Position numbers and translations under genes: made by a program
Assembly (NCBI RefSeq): GCF_033100795.1
Contig: NZ_JAWLVI010000012.1
Coordinates: forward strand, 1-28,802
Direction of reading: 5' to 3'
DNA: 28,802 nt
Source: Pseudothioclava sp033100795
GTDB lineage: Bacteria > Pseudomonadota > Alphaproteobacteria > Rhodobacterales > Rhodobacteraceae
Shown here: positions 8,270 to 15,732 of the stretch, one piece after another
Layout of the letters: every line of letters starts with the position of its first letter
How positions within the stretch are numbered: position 1 is the first letter of the stretch
Notes under the pieces: model-generated
What the model saw: only the letters and a program-made list of their open reading frames with translations
What the model was told of the DNA's origin: nothing
The model's database searches: none

Positions 8270-10612
8270 TCATACGGCGCCGATGTTCCTGGGGCGCGCA
8301 ACCGATCTCGCAAGAACGACCGCCACTCCCAGCAGCGTAAGAACTACCGCGATGGCGATCCCCGATTGGGTCTGGTGCAGGGTGAATGTGCCCGCTTGGT
8401 AAGCGACTACCGCCGCCCCATAGGCAAGGAAGGTCGACCAGACCGCCGAAACCGTTGCCCAGCCGCCTCCGATTTCACGCCATACCGTCGAGAGGGCCGC
8501 GACACAGGGGACATAGAGCAGGATCATCACCATGTAGGCAAATGCCCCTGCTGCACTGTCAAACCGGCTCCGCAGCTCGGTAAACAAGGTTGCCTCGACG
8601 TCTTGCGCTTCTGCTGCTTCTGCGAAACTCGCAATCGGCCCGATATCAACCCCGAGCGGATCGACCAGAGCCGTCAGAAGACCTGCCCCAGCACCTGCGA
8701 GATTGTGCAGCGCCGCGCCTGCCGTTCCCAGAGGATCGGGCCGGGCGCCGCTGTCATTCTCAGATACATAGAGCGCCTGCAACGTGCCCACGACGGTTTC
8801 CTTGGCGAAGATACCCGTCACAAGCCCCACCGCGGCTGGCCAGTTGTCTTCGCCGATCCCCATCGGTGCAAGCGCAGGCGTTACCATGCGCGCACTCTGG
8901 GCAAGGATAGACTGACCATTGCCCTCATTCCCGATCGAGCCATCCGGCGCAAAGGAATTGAGCAGAGACAGAAGCGTCACGGCAATGGCGATCGTCTTGC
9001 CTGCCTCGCTGACGAACTGCTTCAGCCGCGCCCAACAAAGGCGAAGCGCTGCCCCCATTTCCGGGAATTGATAGACCGGCAACTCGATCGCCAGAGGGCG
9101 CGGTGTGCCCGAAATCAGCCGCGGAGCAAGTACCCAGCCCGTAAAGAGCGCGACCCCCACCCCGAGCAGGTAGAGAGCGAATACGATATTCTGTCCCGAA
9201 GACGGGAAAAAGGTCGCAGCAAAGAGCGCATAGACCGGCAAACGCGCCCCGCAGGACATGAAAGGAGCCATGAGCGCGGTCATCACACGTTCCGCCCGCG
9301 TATCAAGTGTGCGCGTGGCAAGAATGGCCGGGATGGTGCACCCAAACCCCAGAATAAGCGGCAAGAACGCGCGCCCCGAAAGGCCAAGGCGGCGCATCAT
9401 GCGGTCCGCCACCACGGCGGCGCGGGTCATATAGCCGCTTTCCTCAAGCAGTATCTGACACAGGAACAGGAACCCGACCACCGGCGCGAATGTCGCCACG
9501 GTCTGTAACCCCGTCCCGACAGCGCCAAGCACGACAGACAGCAACCCCCCGTCCAGCCCGAGCCGGAACAAAAGAAGTCCCGGCGCATCCACGAACGCCG
9601 CCTGCGCAAGCCCGTCAAACAGGTCGATGAACACTGTCGCCAGGTTGATCGACACGAAGAACACCATGTACATCACCGCAAGGAAGACAAGCATCCCCCA
9701 GCGTCTGGACAGGGCCACGCGGTCAATCCGGTCCGACCAGAATCGTTTGCTGACCGGAGCCGGCATCTCAAGCGCAGCAACCAGCGTCCCCGCGCGTATG
9801 ATCGGCGACTGGGTAAGGCGCATATCAAACGCGACGCCATCACGATCTTCCGCAATGGCGCAAAGATTATCGCGCAGCTCAAGGATCTGGCGTGGCGCGA
9901 GTTCGGAGGCGAGCTTGTCGCGCTCAAGCAATCGACGCGCTGATGCGACGGGGTGATTGGCAAGCGGCGACTGAGTTGCCGCGATGGCTTCGGACAGGGT
10001 TGCTATTTCGATATCGGCGCCCGCTGGCGCCCCCGATACCCCCGGCGGGAATGACAGCAGCCCCTCAAGCTCGCGGCGCACGGCCTCCAGCCCGTCATTG
10101 GTGCGTGAAGACACCGGAAAAACCCCGATCCCGAGCGCCTTATGAAGACGTTCGGCGGCACTCGCCATGATCTGCGCATCCCAATAGTCCGCCTTGGTCA
10201 GAACTGCGGTCACGGGAATGCCGCAATCCATCGCCTGCAAAAGCATCGAAAGCCCGCGATGCGGCGCCGTAAGATCTACCGCAACGAGAAGGACATCACA
10301 TCTGGTTGTCAGGATCGCCTCGCGCGCTACACGCTCATCAATGCGCTCCGCGGTTGGTGACGAAAGGCTGGACACACCCGGAAGGTCAACGATCTCTGCG
10401 TCAATAGCGCCAAGTCGCACACAGCCGGCTTTGCGATCCACCGTCACGCCCGGCCAGTTGCCGACCGTCTGATTTGCGAGGGTCAGCCGGTTAAAAAGAG
10501 TGGACTTGCCTGAATTGGGAGGGCCAAGAAGATACACCCGTGCCGAAGTCATTCCAATCGGGCCGATGCCACAGGCTCCTGCCTCCTTGAGGGCGCAGGT
10601 GTTACAGCTCAT
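8270..10612 (-). CDS. feoB: Ferrous iron transporter FeoB
   Basis: Inner-membrane Fe(II) transporter with an N-terminal G domain. The 780 residues begin with a short Cys-containing leader (MSCNTC...CGIG), then G1 as GPPNSGKST (about residues 31-39), G3 as DLPG, and a G4 of the form TKAD where many FeoB proteins have NxxD. The membrane part includes two Gate-type regions, with EESGYMTRAA, LPLILGFGCTIPAI and MSCGARLPVY, and near the C-terminus GIFAKETVVGTLQALY. About ten hydrophobic spans are present. The ATG at 10612 overlaps the feoA stop by 4 nt, so the pair is translationally coupled. The C-terminus ends about 80 nt from the IS5 remnant and appears complete. Confidence 0.93.
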   Translation of the reverse strand: MSCNTCALKEAGACGIGPIGMTSARVYLLGPPNSGKSTLFNRLTLANQTVGNWPGVTVDRKAGCVRLGAIDAEIVDLPGVSSLSSPTAERIDERVAREAILTTRCDVLLVAVDLTAPHRGLSMLLQAMDCGIPVTAVLTKADYWDAQIMASAAERLHKALGIGVFPVSSRTNDGLEAVRRELEGLLSFPPGVSGAPAGADIEIATLSEAIAATQSPLANHPVASARRLLERDKLASELAPRQILELRDNLCAIAEDRDGVAFDMRLTQSPIIRAGTLVAALEMPAPVSKRFWSDRIDRVALSRRWGMLVFLAVMYMVFFVSINLATVFIDLFDGLAQAAFVDAPGLLLFRLGLDGGLLSVVLGAVGTGLQTVATFAPVVGFLFLCQILLEESGYMTRAAVVADRMMRRLGLSGRAFLPLILGFGCTIPAILATRTLDTRAERVMTALMAPFMSCGARLPVYALFAATFFPSSGQNIVFALYLLGVGVALFTGWVLAPRLISGTPRPLAIELPVYQFPEMGAALRLCWARLKQFVSEAGKTIAIAVTLLSLLNSFAPDGSIGNEGNGQSILAQSARMVTPALAPMGIGEDNWPAAVGLVTGIFAKETVVGTLQALYVSENDSGARPDPLGTAGAALHNLAGAGAGLLTALVDPLGVDIGPIASFAEAAEAQDVEATLFTELRSRFDSAAGAFAYMVMILLYVPCVAALSTVWREIGGGWATVSAVWSTFLAYGAAVVAYQAGTFTLHQTQSGIAIAVVLTLLGVAVVLARSVARPRNIGAV

Positions 10613-10908
10613 GAAGACGCCTCACCGCGCACATCGCAGGCGCGCAGCGTGACGCAATGCGCAAGATCCGCCCCGATCGCCGCCCGGATTGGACCGCACG
10701 CCACGACGCAATGGCGCCTCTGACAGACCGAAAGCACATCAATTTCCTGATCCGGCGCCAGCCCGGCAGCCATAAGCTCGAGCCGGTTCTCAAAATTGTC
10801 ACCAAGCGAATGGATAAAATAGCGCGTGCCCACCTGTGCCTTGGCCAGCGGGCAATGACCATCAGAGGCAGTGGAACCAGCCGACTGTGTTAGGCGAAAC
10901 TGTGACAT
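10609..10908 (-). CDS. feoA: FeoA, SH3-like partner of FeoB
   Basis: Small cytoplasmic SH3-fold protein needed for FeoB activity. The 99 residues include the FeoA core (GTRYFIHSLGDNFENRLELM, AAGLAPDQEIDVL, then VACGPIRAAIGADLAHCVTL). The start at 10908 is chosen because it has a strong AGGAGA ribosome site 6-11 nt upstream and gives the family size; the longer open frame to 11115 runs through the promoter. Several Cys residues are present, as in some proteobacterial FeoA proteins. It is the first gene of the feoAB operon and lies directly behind an FNR-like site. Confidence 0.88.
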   Translation of the reverse strand: MSQFRLTQSAGSTASDGHCPLAKAQVGTRYFIHSLGDNFENRLELMAAGLAPDQEIDVLSVCQRRHCVVACGPIRAAIGADLAHCVTLRACDVRGEASS

Positions 10909-10929
10909 GGGCGTCTCCTGTTCCTCGCA

Positions 10930-10935
10930 GTTATA
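10930..10935 (-). promoter_or_regulatory. -10 element of feoAB promoter
   Basis: TATAAC on the minus strand, about 22 nt upstream of the feoA ATG and correctly spaced from the FNR-type box. No good -35 hexamer is needed in this arrangement, because the activator site covers it. Confidence 0.55.
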
Positions 10936-10957
10936 ATGCCGATCTATTTTGTCGGAA

Positions 10958-10971
10958 TTGACCCAAGTCAA
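10958..10971 (-). promoter_or_regulatory. FNR/FnrL-type operator for feoAB
   Basis: TTGACCCAAGTCAA is a perfect 5-4-5 inverted repeat matching the FNR/FnrL core TTGAY-N4-RTCAA. Its centre (10964.5) is 29.5-34.5 nt upstream of a TATAAC hexamer at 10930-10935 (minus strand). If transcription starts at 10923, the box is centred at -41.5 and the hexamer occupies -12 to -7, the class II activator geometry. feoAB control by FnrL under low oxygen is established in Rhodobacter relatives; its operation here is inferred. Confidence 0.7.
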
Positions 10972-11261
10972 GTCGTAACCCGAGATTGAGTACTGGTTGC
11001 AGGGCGCTTTGGAGCGCAAATCGGGCGGTGTGCGTGCTTCGGAGGGTGCCAACCGGGTGACCATCATTTCATGCTCGAAACCGCGCCGTAACGCTGCTGT
11101 ACACAGGGGCACCACGGTGTTCGGTCGTCATGATCTCGGGGGGCATCGTGCGGCTGCCCGGCTGGTCAGGTTGGCGCAAACATACGGTTCAAACGGATCG
11201 CTTCGGCCCTTGGGTTCCGCCCGTCTCGGTCACGTGCTGTGCCGAGCGTCTTTGGCCCTAT
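10972..11261. other. Gap between feoAB promoter and IS end
   Basis: About 290 nt with no gene I can support. Open frames here lack family motifs and read through into the autotransporter remnant or the feoA promoter. Confidence 0.4.
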
Positions 11262-11283
11262 CTGAGAGGGGTGCCAAAATGTA
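11262..11283 (+). repeat. IS-end remnant, copy A
   Basis: A 22-nt sequence containing GGGGTGCCAAAATGTA occurs here and, on the minus strand, at 16566-16587 with one mismatch. It directly precedes the point where the autotransporter remnant becomes recognisable. A terminal sequence of an IS element (IS21-like is a guess) is the simplest reading; no transposase of that element remains here. Confidence 0.55.
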
Positions 11284-11285
11284 GA

Positions 11286-11747
11286 CACAGCCTTGCGCTG
11301 GAAAGCGACTACACCACGCGTACAGCGACAATTGGCGCTGCTCTGTCGGGTGTGTATGACTACGACAGCTACGAGTTTCATCCTGAACTGGCCTTTAGCT
11401 ATGGCAAGACGTGGATCGGCAACGTGGGGTTCACGGGGACTGCCTATGGTCTGGTGGATAATACGCTCAGCCTTGATGCGGGGAGTGTGTCAATTGCCAA
11501 TCTGACCTTCCGACCTGAGGTTATCATCCCGATGGATGCCACCAGAACAGCAAGCTTTGCACCGCGCCTGATCTGTGAGCAGGTTAAGACCGCGGTCACG
11601 AGAGAAGAGTGCGGTGGCGGTGCGGAGTTCGGCCTCAATAGCACATCGGAAGACGAACTTACCAACCTCAGCGCCAAGATTATTGCTGATCGTGTAGGCA
11701 ACAGTACCCGAACGGGGCTCCAGCTGAACTTCGAACATCGTTTCTAA
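11286..11747 (+). pseudogene. C-terminal autotransporter beta-barrel fragment
   Basis: About 153 codons resembling the last strands of an autotransporter translocator barrel: alternating polar and hydrophobic strands (AALSGVYDYDSYEFHPELAF, TGTAYGLVDNTLSL, FRPEVIIP) and a terminal aromatic signature ending LNFEHRF, as expected for outer-membrane proteins recognised by BAM. The passenger domain and most of the barrel are absent. Recognisable sequence starts immediately after the IS-end repeat at 11283, so the gene was probably cut by IS-mediated rearrangement. The open frame continues upstream through non-homologous DNA. No promoter or signal peptide remains, so expression of a working protein is unlikely. 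Confidence 0.6.
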
Positions 11748-11880
11748 GTGGATCGCTCAGTTAAACAAAGACATGTAGGGGCGGCATTCGTGCCGCTCTT
11801 TTCTTCCGGCAATCCAAGTAAACGGCATAATCATTACTCAAACTGGACAACCAGCTAGACGACATGACGACACCTCTAAA
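11748..11880. other. Spacer before phage capsid fragment
   Basis: No gene seen. This AT-richer stretch joins the autotransporter remnant to the phage fragment. Confidence 0.35.
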
Positions 11881-12024
11881 GAGGTGTATCTCGAGGGCCA
11901 GCAGGGCGCCTACATCGAGACACGCAATGGCTTCGATGTGGACGGCGTCGAGATCAAGTGCCGCCTCGACTTCGGCGCCAAGGCCATCGACTGGCGCGGC
12001 CTCTACAAGAACCCGGGCGCGTAA
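11881..12024 (+). pseudogene. Phage major capsid protein, C-terminal fragment
   Basis: The last 47 codons of a tailed-phage major capsid protein, reading EVYLEGQQGAYIETRNGFD, then DGVEIKCRLDFGAKAIDWRG and LYKNPGA before TAA at 12024. The closing pattern (GFDVDGVEIK..LDFGAKAIDWRGLYKNP) is characteristic of capsid proteins in Rhodobacterales prophages, as far as I recognise it. The N-terminal nine tenths are missing. It is one of several scraps of a head module in this interval. Confidence 0.55.
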
Positions 12025-12068
12025 GCCCGGACACAACCGCATCTACTTGGGAAATCGGGAGCTGGGAT

Positions 12069-12326
12069 TCAGGTTGTGTCCCAGTCGATACGCTTAAGCT
12101 CCTCTCTCGAGAAGCCACGGGGCGTTTCCGATGGTGTAGAGGCGGGGCGCCTTTTCCGACCTTGGTATTCTGCCATACGTCGAACCCAGAGTTCTCTCTC
12201 ATCTGGGCTGAATTGGGCAAGCCATTCAGCGCGCTCTGTTTCTGAAGCGGCCAAAAGCCACTCAGTCCACATCCTTCTGCGGAAGCGTGTCTGACCATCA
12301 GAAGGGATACGCGGTGGAACAGCCAT
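12069..12326 (-). CDS. Small hypothetical protein, charged, 85 aa
   Basis: I do not recognise this protein. The 85 residues are rich in Arg and Glu, with a likely helical section (RFRRRMWTEWLLAASETERA, then FSPDERELWVRRMAEYQGRK). It has no membrane span or signal peptide. The ATG at 12326 has a GGGAGG ribosome site 6-11 nt upstream, the main argument that it is real. It lies on the strand opposite to the phage fragments either side of it. It could be a phage or mobile-element accessory gene, or spurious. Confidence 0.4.
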   Translation of the reverse strand: MAVPPRIPSDGQTRFRRRMWTEWLLAASETERAEWLAQFSPDERELWVRRMAEYQGRKRRPASTPSETPRGFSREELKRIDWDTT

Positions 12327-12503
12327 CAGTGGCCTCCCTCATAAGAAACTCAAGCAGCCTATCATGTTTGATCCGTAGCTTCGAAGTCTTTGAGCGCGGC
12401 TGCGAAGAAGGCTGCAAGTAGCCTATAGAACTCCGAACGATTCAACCACTTCCCGACGGATGGTTATCGGGCCGTCCGTCCGTATTCTGAAAGGACCCTC
12501 GCA
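12327..12503. other. Spacer before phage DUF2190-like fragment
   Basis: No gene seen. The end of this stretch (GAAAGGACC, 6-14 nt before the ATG at 12504) looks like a ribosome site for the truncated phage gene that follows. Confidence 0.3.
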
Positions 12504-12554
12504 ATGAAGAACTACATCCAGCCCGGCAGCACCCTCACCCTGAGCGCGCCCTAT
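12504..12554 (+). pseudogene. N-terminal scrap of phage DUF2190-like protein
   Basis: Only the first 17 codons remain (MKNYIQPGSTLTLSAPY). This closely matches the usual start of DUF2190/capsid-cement proteins of tailed phages. A ribosome site precedes it. The phage sequence breaks at about 12554, where IS3-type transposase sequence begins. Together with the capsid fragment at 11881-12024 it indicates a destroyed head module. Confidence 0.5.
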
Positions 12555-12555
12555 G

Positions 12556-12733
12556 TTGGCGGATGCCATGCTCGACAACGCCGGTCTCAAAGGCCTTCTG
12601 GCAAAAAACTCATAACGCCTGCCGCCCGCCGGGATGCTGTGAAGACTCTGGTGACAGAGCACCAATTCACGCAACGGCGGGCGTGCAGGCTGGTTGGTAT
12701 ATCCAGATCGAGCCTGACGTATCAGGCGCGCCC
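12556..12733 (+). pseudogene. IS3-family orfA/orfB junction fragment
   Basis: The tail of OrfA (LADAMLDNAGLKGLLAKNS, stop at 12613-12615) is followed in the -1 frame by the start of OrfB (KKLITPAARRDAVKTLVTEH, then FTQRRACRLVGISRSSLTYQ). The two overlap at a run of six A at 12603-12608, the kind of slippery site IS3 elements use for programmed -1 frameshifting to make OrfAB. OrfB is cut after the Q-A-R-P region near 12733, so the catalytic core is gone. The remnant is joined directly to Tn3 transposase sequence. Confidence 0.7.
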
Positions 12734-13054
12734 GAAGCCCGCAACGCGCTGGCCCGTGCCGTGTTCTTCAACCGTCTTGGTGAAATCCGCGACCGCAGTT
12801 TCGAGCAGCAGCGTTACCGCGCTTCCGGCCTCAACTTGGTGACGGCCGCCATCGTGCTGTGGAACACGGTCTATCTGGAACGGGCGGCACACGGACTGCG
12901 CAACAACGGCCATGCCGTCGATGATGCGCTGTTGCAGTACCTGTCGCCCCTGGGCTGGGAGCACATCAATCTGACCGGCGATTACCTCTGGCGCAGCAGC
13001 GCCAAGATCGGCGCGGGCAAGTTCAGGCCGCTACGACCGCTGCAACCGGCTTAG
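12734..13054 (+). pseudogene. Tn3-family transposase TnpA, C-terminal fragment
   Basis: The final 106 codons of a Tn3-family transposase: EARNALARAVFFNRLGEIRD, then RYRASGLNLVTAAIVLWNTV, LQYLSPLGWEHINLTGDYLW and KIGAGKFRPLRPL. This block is highly conserved in Tn3 elements. Roughly 880 N-terminal residues are missing. The stop codon at 13052-13054 lies inside the terminal inverted repeat, as in many Tn3-family members. The 5' boundary is a clean junction with the IS3 fragment. Confidence 0.85.
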
Positions 13055-13087
13055 CGTACGATTTTTTCCGTTTTCTGAGACGACCCC
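13050..13087. repeat. Tn3-family 38-bp terminal inverted repeat
   Basis: A complete 38-bp Tn3-type end: reading the minus strand it begins GGGGTCGTCTCAGAAAACGG and finishes TACGCTAAG. It marks the outer boundary of the broken transposon. The mate repeat was not found in the window. Confidence 0.85.
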
Positions 13088-13135
13088 ATGTAGGGAATGG
13101 TATCCACCTGTCACTCCTCCAAAATTTGGGTGGAA

Positions 13136-13152
13136 GCGCGCATGATGCGCGC
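13136..13152. repeat. GC-rich inverted repeat after the 34-aa gene
   Basis: GCGCGCAT and ATGCGCGC arms around one base, 19 nt past the stop of the 34-residue minus-strand gene. It could terminate or stabilise the creatinase transcript, but it has no T run. Confidence 0.35.
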
Positions 13153-13170
13153 GATAAACCGTCAGGTCGT

Positions 13171-13275
13171 TTATTTTGGCGTGGCGCGCTCGAAAATCAG
13201 GCCGATCACGGCCAAGGCCAGCGTGGCGATGTTCAGGATGGCGAACCAGTCGAGAACCCAGGAATCGAAGAACAT
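13171..13275 (-). CDS. 34-residue single-span membrane peptide
   Basis: I do not recognise a family. The short gene encodes MFFDSWVLDWFAILNIATLA followed by LAVIGLIFERATPK: one hydrophobic helix (about residues 9-27) and a charged C-terminal tail. The ATG at 13275 is preceded by GGGAGGAAAC, a strong ribosome site, which is the best evidence for translation. It lies 85 nt downstream of the creatinase gene on the same strand and is probably cotranscribed. A small regulatory or stabilising partner of a transporter is one possibility; nothing in the sequence shows which. Confidence 0.55.
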   Translation of the reverse strand: MFFDSWVLDWFAILNIATLALAVIGLIFERATPK

Positions 13276-13318
13276 GTTTCCTCCCTTCGATATGCAATGA
13301 ACTGCATTGAAACGACAC

Positions 13319-13345
13319 GCGCCCCGAACCATCTGGCCGGGGCGC
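13319..13345 (-). terminator. Hairpin between creatinase and the small peptide gene
   Basis: GCGCCCCG and CGGGGCGC form a perfect 8-bp stem with an 11-nt loop, 16 nt past the creatinase stop. A run of four or more T is lacking directly after the stem, so it may be a partial terminator or an mRNA-protecting hairpin that leaves the downstream small gene weakly expressed. Confidence 0.45.
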
Positions 13346-13360
13346 ACTTTGGTGTTCGGA

Positions 13361-14593
13361 TCAGGCGGCCTTGGCGGCGCCCTTCACAATCAGGTGTTCG
13401 GGGCCGTAGGGGAAGCCGGTGATGTTCCGGTTGCCAGCCTCTTCGATCACAAGGATATCGTGTTCGCGATAGCCACCGGCGCCGGCCATGTTTTCCGGGA
13501 TGGTGATCATCGGCTCCATCGACACGACCATGCCTTTTTCCAGAACGGTGTCGCAATCCTCGCGCAGTTCCAGACCGGCTTCGCGGCCATAGTAATGGCT
13601 CAGCACGCCGAAAGAGTGACCGTAGCCAAAGCTGCGATATTGCAGCAGATCGGCCTCGGCGTAGATTTCGTTCAGTTCTTTGGCGATGTCGGAGCACTTG
13701 TTGCCCGGCACCAGCAATTCCTTGCCGCGGTCATGCACCTTGCAATTCAGTTCCCACATGGCGATATGCGCGTCGCTGGCATGTTCGGCAAACAACGTCC
13801 GCTCAAGCGCAACGTAGTAGCCTGCCACCATCGGGAAGCAGTTGAGCGACAGGATATCGCCATGCTTGATCTTGCGGCTGGTGACGGGGTTGTGCGCGCC
13901 ATCGGTGTTCACGCCGGACTGGAACCAGGTCCAGGTGTCGAGCAATTCGCCATCCGGCCAGACCTTCGCAATCTCGCGGACCATCGTGGCAGTGGAATGA
14001 AGCGCCACCTCATGCTCGGGCACGCCCACAGCGGTTGCCTCGACACAGGCCGCGCCGCCGATATCGGCGATGCGCGTCATCTTTTCGGTATGCGCGATCT
14101 CTTCGGCGGATTTGATCATGCGCAGGCGCATCGACGCCGCCGCGATGTCGACAAACTCCACCGACGGGAATTCGGCCTTGAGCAGGGTCAGCGTGTCGAT
14201 GGTGATGTGATCGAACTCGACCCCGATCCGCTTGGCGCCGCTGGGCAGCAGGGTGCGGATGGCATGAAAATAGTTGTCCTTCTGCCAATCCGTATAGGTG
14301 ACGTTCTTACCACCGAAGGTGCGCCGCCAGGGCTGGCCACCGTCAATGCCGGCGCTGATCGAGGTTGCGATGTCGTGATCGACAAGGAACCCGTAGCGGC
14401 GGCCGAACTGGCAGTAGATGAAATCGGAATAATAATTCACGCAATGATAGCTGGTGAACAGCGCGGCATCTATGCCTGCCTTGGCCATATGCGCGCGGAT
14501 GCCGTCAAGGCGGCGCTGCATCTCCGCGTCGGAAAATGTGCCTTTGCCCTTGTCGCCGTTGCCGACGTAATTCTGTAGACGTTCGCGTTCCAT
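13361..14593 (-). CDS. Creatinase (creatine amidinohydrolase)
   Basis: Hydrolyses creatine to sarcosine and urea. It belongs to the pita-bread M24 fold but, unlike aminopeptidases, is not metal dependent. The 410 residues match the Pseudomonas enzyme (about 404) along their whole length: FTSYHCVNYYSDFIYCQFGR, SAGIDGGQPWRR, MRLRMIKSAEE, TWTWFQSGVNTDGAHNPVT and RSFGYGHSFGVLSHYYGREA. The His in GAHNPVT (residue 234) corresponds to catalytic His232 of P. putida creatinase. ATG 14593 has GGAGG 6-10 nt upstream and is preferred over in-frame upstream ATGs. It is divergent from a LysR-type regulator, its likely controller. Sarcosine oxidase and urease genes that would complete the pathway are not in the window. 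Confidence 0.9.
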   Translation of the reverse strand: MERERLQNYVGNGDKGKGTFSDAEMQRRLDGIRAHMAKAGIDAALFTSYHCVNYYSDFIYCQFGRRYGFLVDHDIATSISAGIDGGQPWRRTFGGKNVTYTDWQKDNYFHAIRTLLPSGAKRIGVEFDHITIDTLTLLKAEFPSVEFVDIAAASMRLRMIKSAEEIAHTEKMTRIADIGGAACVEATAVGVPEHEVALHSTATMVREIAKVWPDGELLDTWTWFQSGVNTDGAHNPVTSRKIKHGDILSLNCFPMVAGYYVALERTLFAEHASDAHIAMWELNCKVHDRGKELLVPGNKCSDIAKELNEIYAEADLLQYRSFGYGHSFGVLSHYYGREAGLELREDCDTVLEKGMVVSMEPMITIPENMAGAGGYREHDILVIEEAGNRNITGFPYGPEHLIVKGAAKAA

Positions 14594-14675
14594 GAAAACC
14601 TCCAATTGATCCATCGTGACCGCAGGGCCACTTCTTGCGCGAAAACAGCATTCCTTGCCCGGTTTGGTCAAACGA

Positions 14676-14687
14676 TGTTACGTAACA
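14676..14687. promoter_or_regulatory. Palindrome in the creatinase-lysR gap
   Basis: TGTTACGTAACA is a perfect 12-bp palindrome roughly in the distal half of the 128-nt divergent intergenic region, 34 nt before the lysR start and 82 nt before the creatinase start. The position suits a LysR-type recognition site controlling both genes. LysR sites often have a T-N11-A form, which partly fits. Confidence 0.45.
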
Positions 14688-14721
14688 CTAGGTTTAGTTT
14701 TTCTCATCTACAGGCGATTTC

Positions 14722-15633
14722 ATGGCTTTGCCCCCCCTCAACGCACTGCGCGCCTTCGAAGCGGTGGCGCGGCTTGGCTCTTTCAAGGCCGCGGCGGACG
14801 CGCTTTTCGTCACGCAATCCGCGGTCAGTCACCAGATTCGCAACTTTGAAAGCTGGCTGGGCGGCCCGCTTTTTGTGCGCGTGGGCAACCGGACGATCCT
14901 TTTGCCGCATGGTCTGGAATTGGCGAATACGCTGTCGCGCAGCTTGTCCGATATCGACGCTGCTTGCCAACTTGCGCGGGTCGGTCCCGGCAATCAGCCG
15001 CTGGTGATCGCGGCCATTCCGTCGGTTGCGATGTGCTGGCTGATCCCGCGCCTGTCGCAATTTCGTGCCGACCACCCCGAGATCGAGACGCGCATCGTCT
15101 ATGCCATGCACGGCTATGACATCAATTTCTCTGATGTTCATGTCGCGTTCAGCTTTCTTCCGGAACTGCCAACCGGGCCGATGATCGAGGCGCAGCTTTT
15201 CCTGCGCGGCGATTCCCTGCCTGTGTGCAGCCCTGCCCTGCTGGCGCAATCCGACCATCCACGCTCAGCCGAGGATCTAAAACGGCTGGGTCTTTTGCAC
15301 GATGCTGATACGACCGGTTGGGAGCGCTGGTTTACGCATGTGGGCCACGCAACGTCCGAAAAGCTATCAGGCGCGACATTCGAGGATTTCAACCTTTTGC
15401 GCGCGGCGGCCCTGTCGGGACAGGGGGTCGCGCTTTGCCCGCGCGCGATGATCGAGGCGGATCTGGACATCGGTGCCCTTGTGAGCCTAGCGGAGGAACC
15501 GATGGTCTATGGCTCGGATTATTACCTCATCACGTCCAAACGCGCACCCCTGGCCGTGCAGGCGCAGATCCGCAAATTCTCGGATTGGGCCATGTCACAA
15601 TCGCAGACTGCAATTGAGAAGTGGTTCGGTTGA
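14722..15633 (+). CDS. LysR-family transcriptional regulator (GcvA-like)
   Basis: The 303 residues have the LysR layout: an N-terminal winged helix-turn-helix at residues 1-62 (PPLNALRAFEAVARLGSFKA, then LFVTQSAVSHQIRNFESWLG) and a C-terminal two-lobe periplasmic-binding-like sensor domain (about 90-295). The start PPLNALRAFEA places it near the GcvA/AmpR branch. It is divergent from the creatinase gene with a 128-nt shared promoter region holding a perfect palindrome, so control of creatine use, with creatine or sarcosine as ligand, is a reasonable inference. The ribosome site is weak (AGGCG). Confidence 0.85.
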   Translation: MALPPLNALRAFEAVARLGSFKAAADALFVTQSAVSHQIRNFESWLGGPLFVRVGNRTILLPHGLELANTLSRSLSDIDAACQLARVGPGNQPLVIAAIPSVAMCWLIPRLSQFRADHPEIETRIVYAMHGYDINFSDVHVAFSFLPELPTGPMIEAQLFLRGDSLPVCSPALLAQSDHPRSAEDLKRLGLLHDADTTGWERWFTHVGHATSEKLSGATFEDFNLLRAAALSGQGVALCPRAMIEADLDIGALVSLAEEPMVYGSDYYLITSKRAPLAVQAQIRKFSDWAMSQSQTAIEKWFG

Positions 15634-15659
15634 TCTGAACAAGTTCCGGGCGTTTGCTA

Positions 15660-15670
15660 GGCTCAGGACC
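15660..15670 (+). repeat. Probable left terminus of IS5-type element
   Basis: GGCTCAGGACC lies 63 nt before the transposase start and is preceded by CTAG overlapping the first base. Its first ten bases are inverted, with one mismatch, at 8182-8191 behind the 3' transposase remnant. This fits the short imperfect ends of IS427/IS5-group elements. Confidence 0.5.
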
Positions 15671-15732
15671 CATTAATCGGCTTGAGAACTTGTTGGCTGT
15701 GTGATTCACGCTCCCGAACTGATGGGGGCATT

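Noticed and set aside
13136..13152. CRISPR-like or integration-site repeat
   Set aside because: Only one copy of a short GC palindrome; no repeated spacing and no CRISPR array anywhere in the window.
13361..14593. Xaa-Pro aminopeptidase or ectoine hydrolase
   Set aside because: M24 fold matches broadly, but residue-by-residue similarity (GAHNPVT, GGQPWRR, SHYYGREAGL) is to creatinase.
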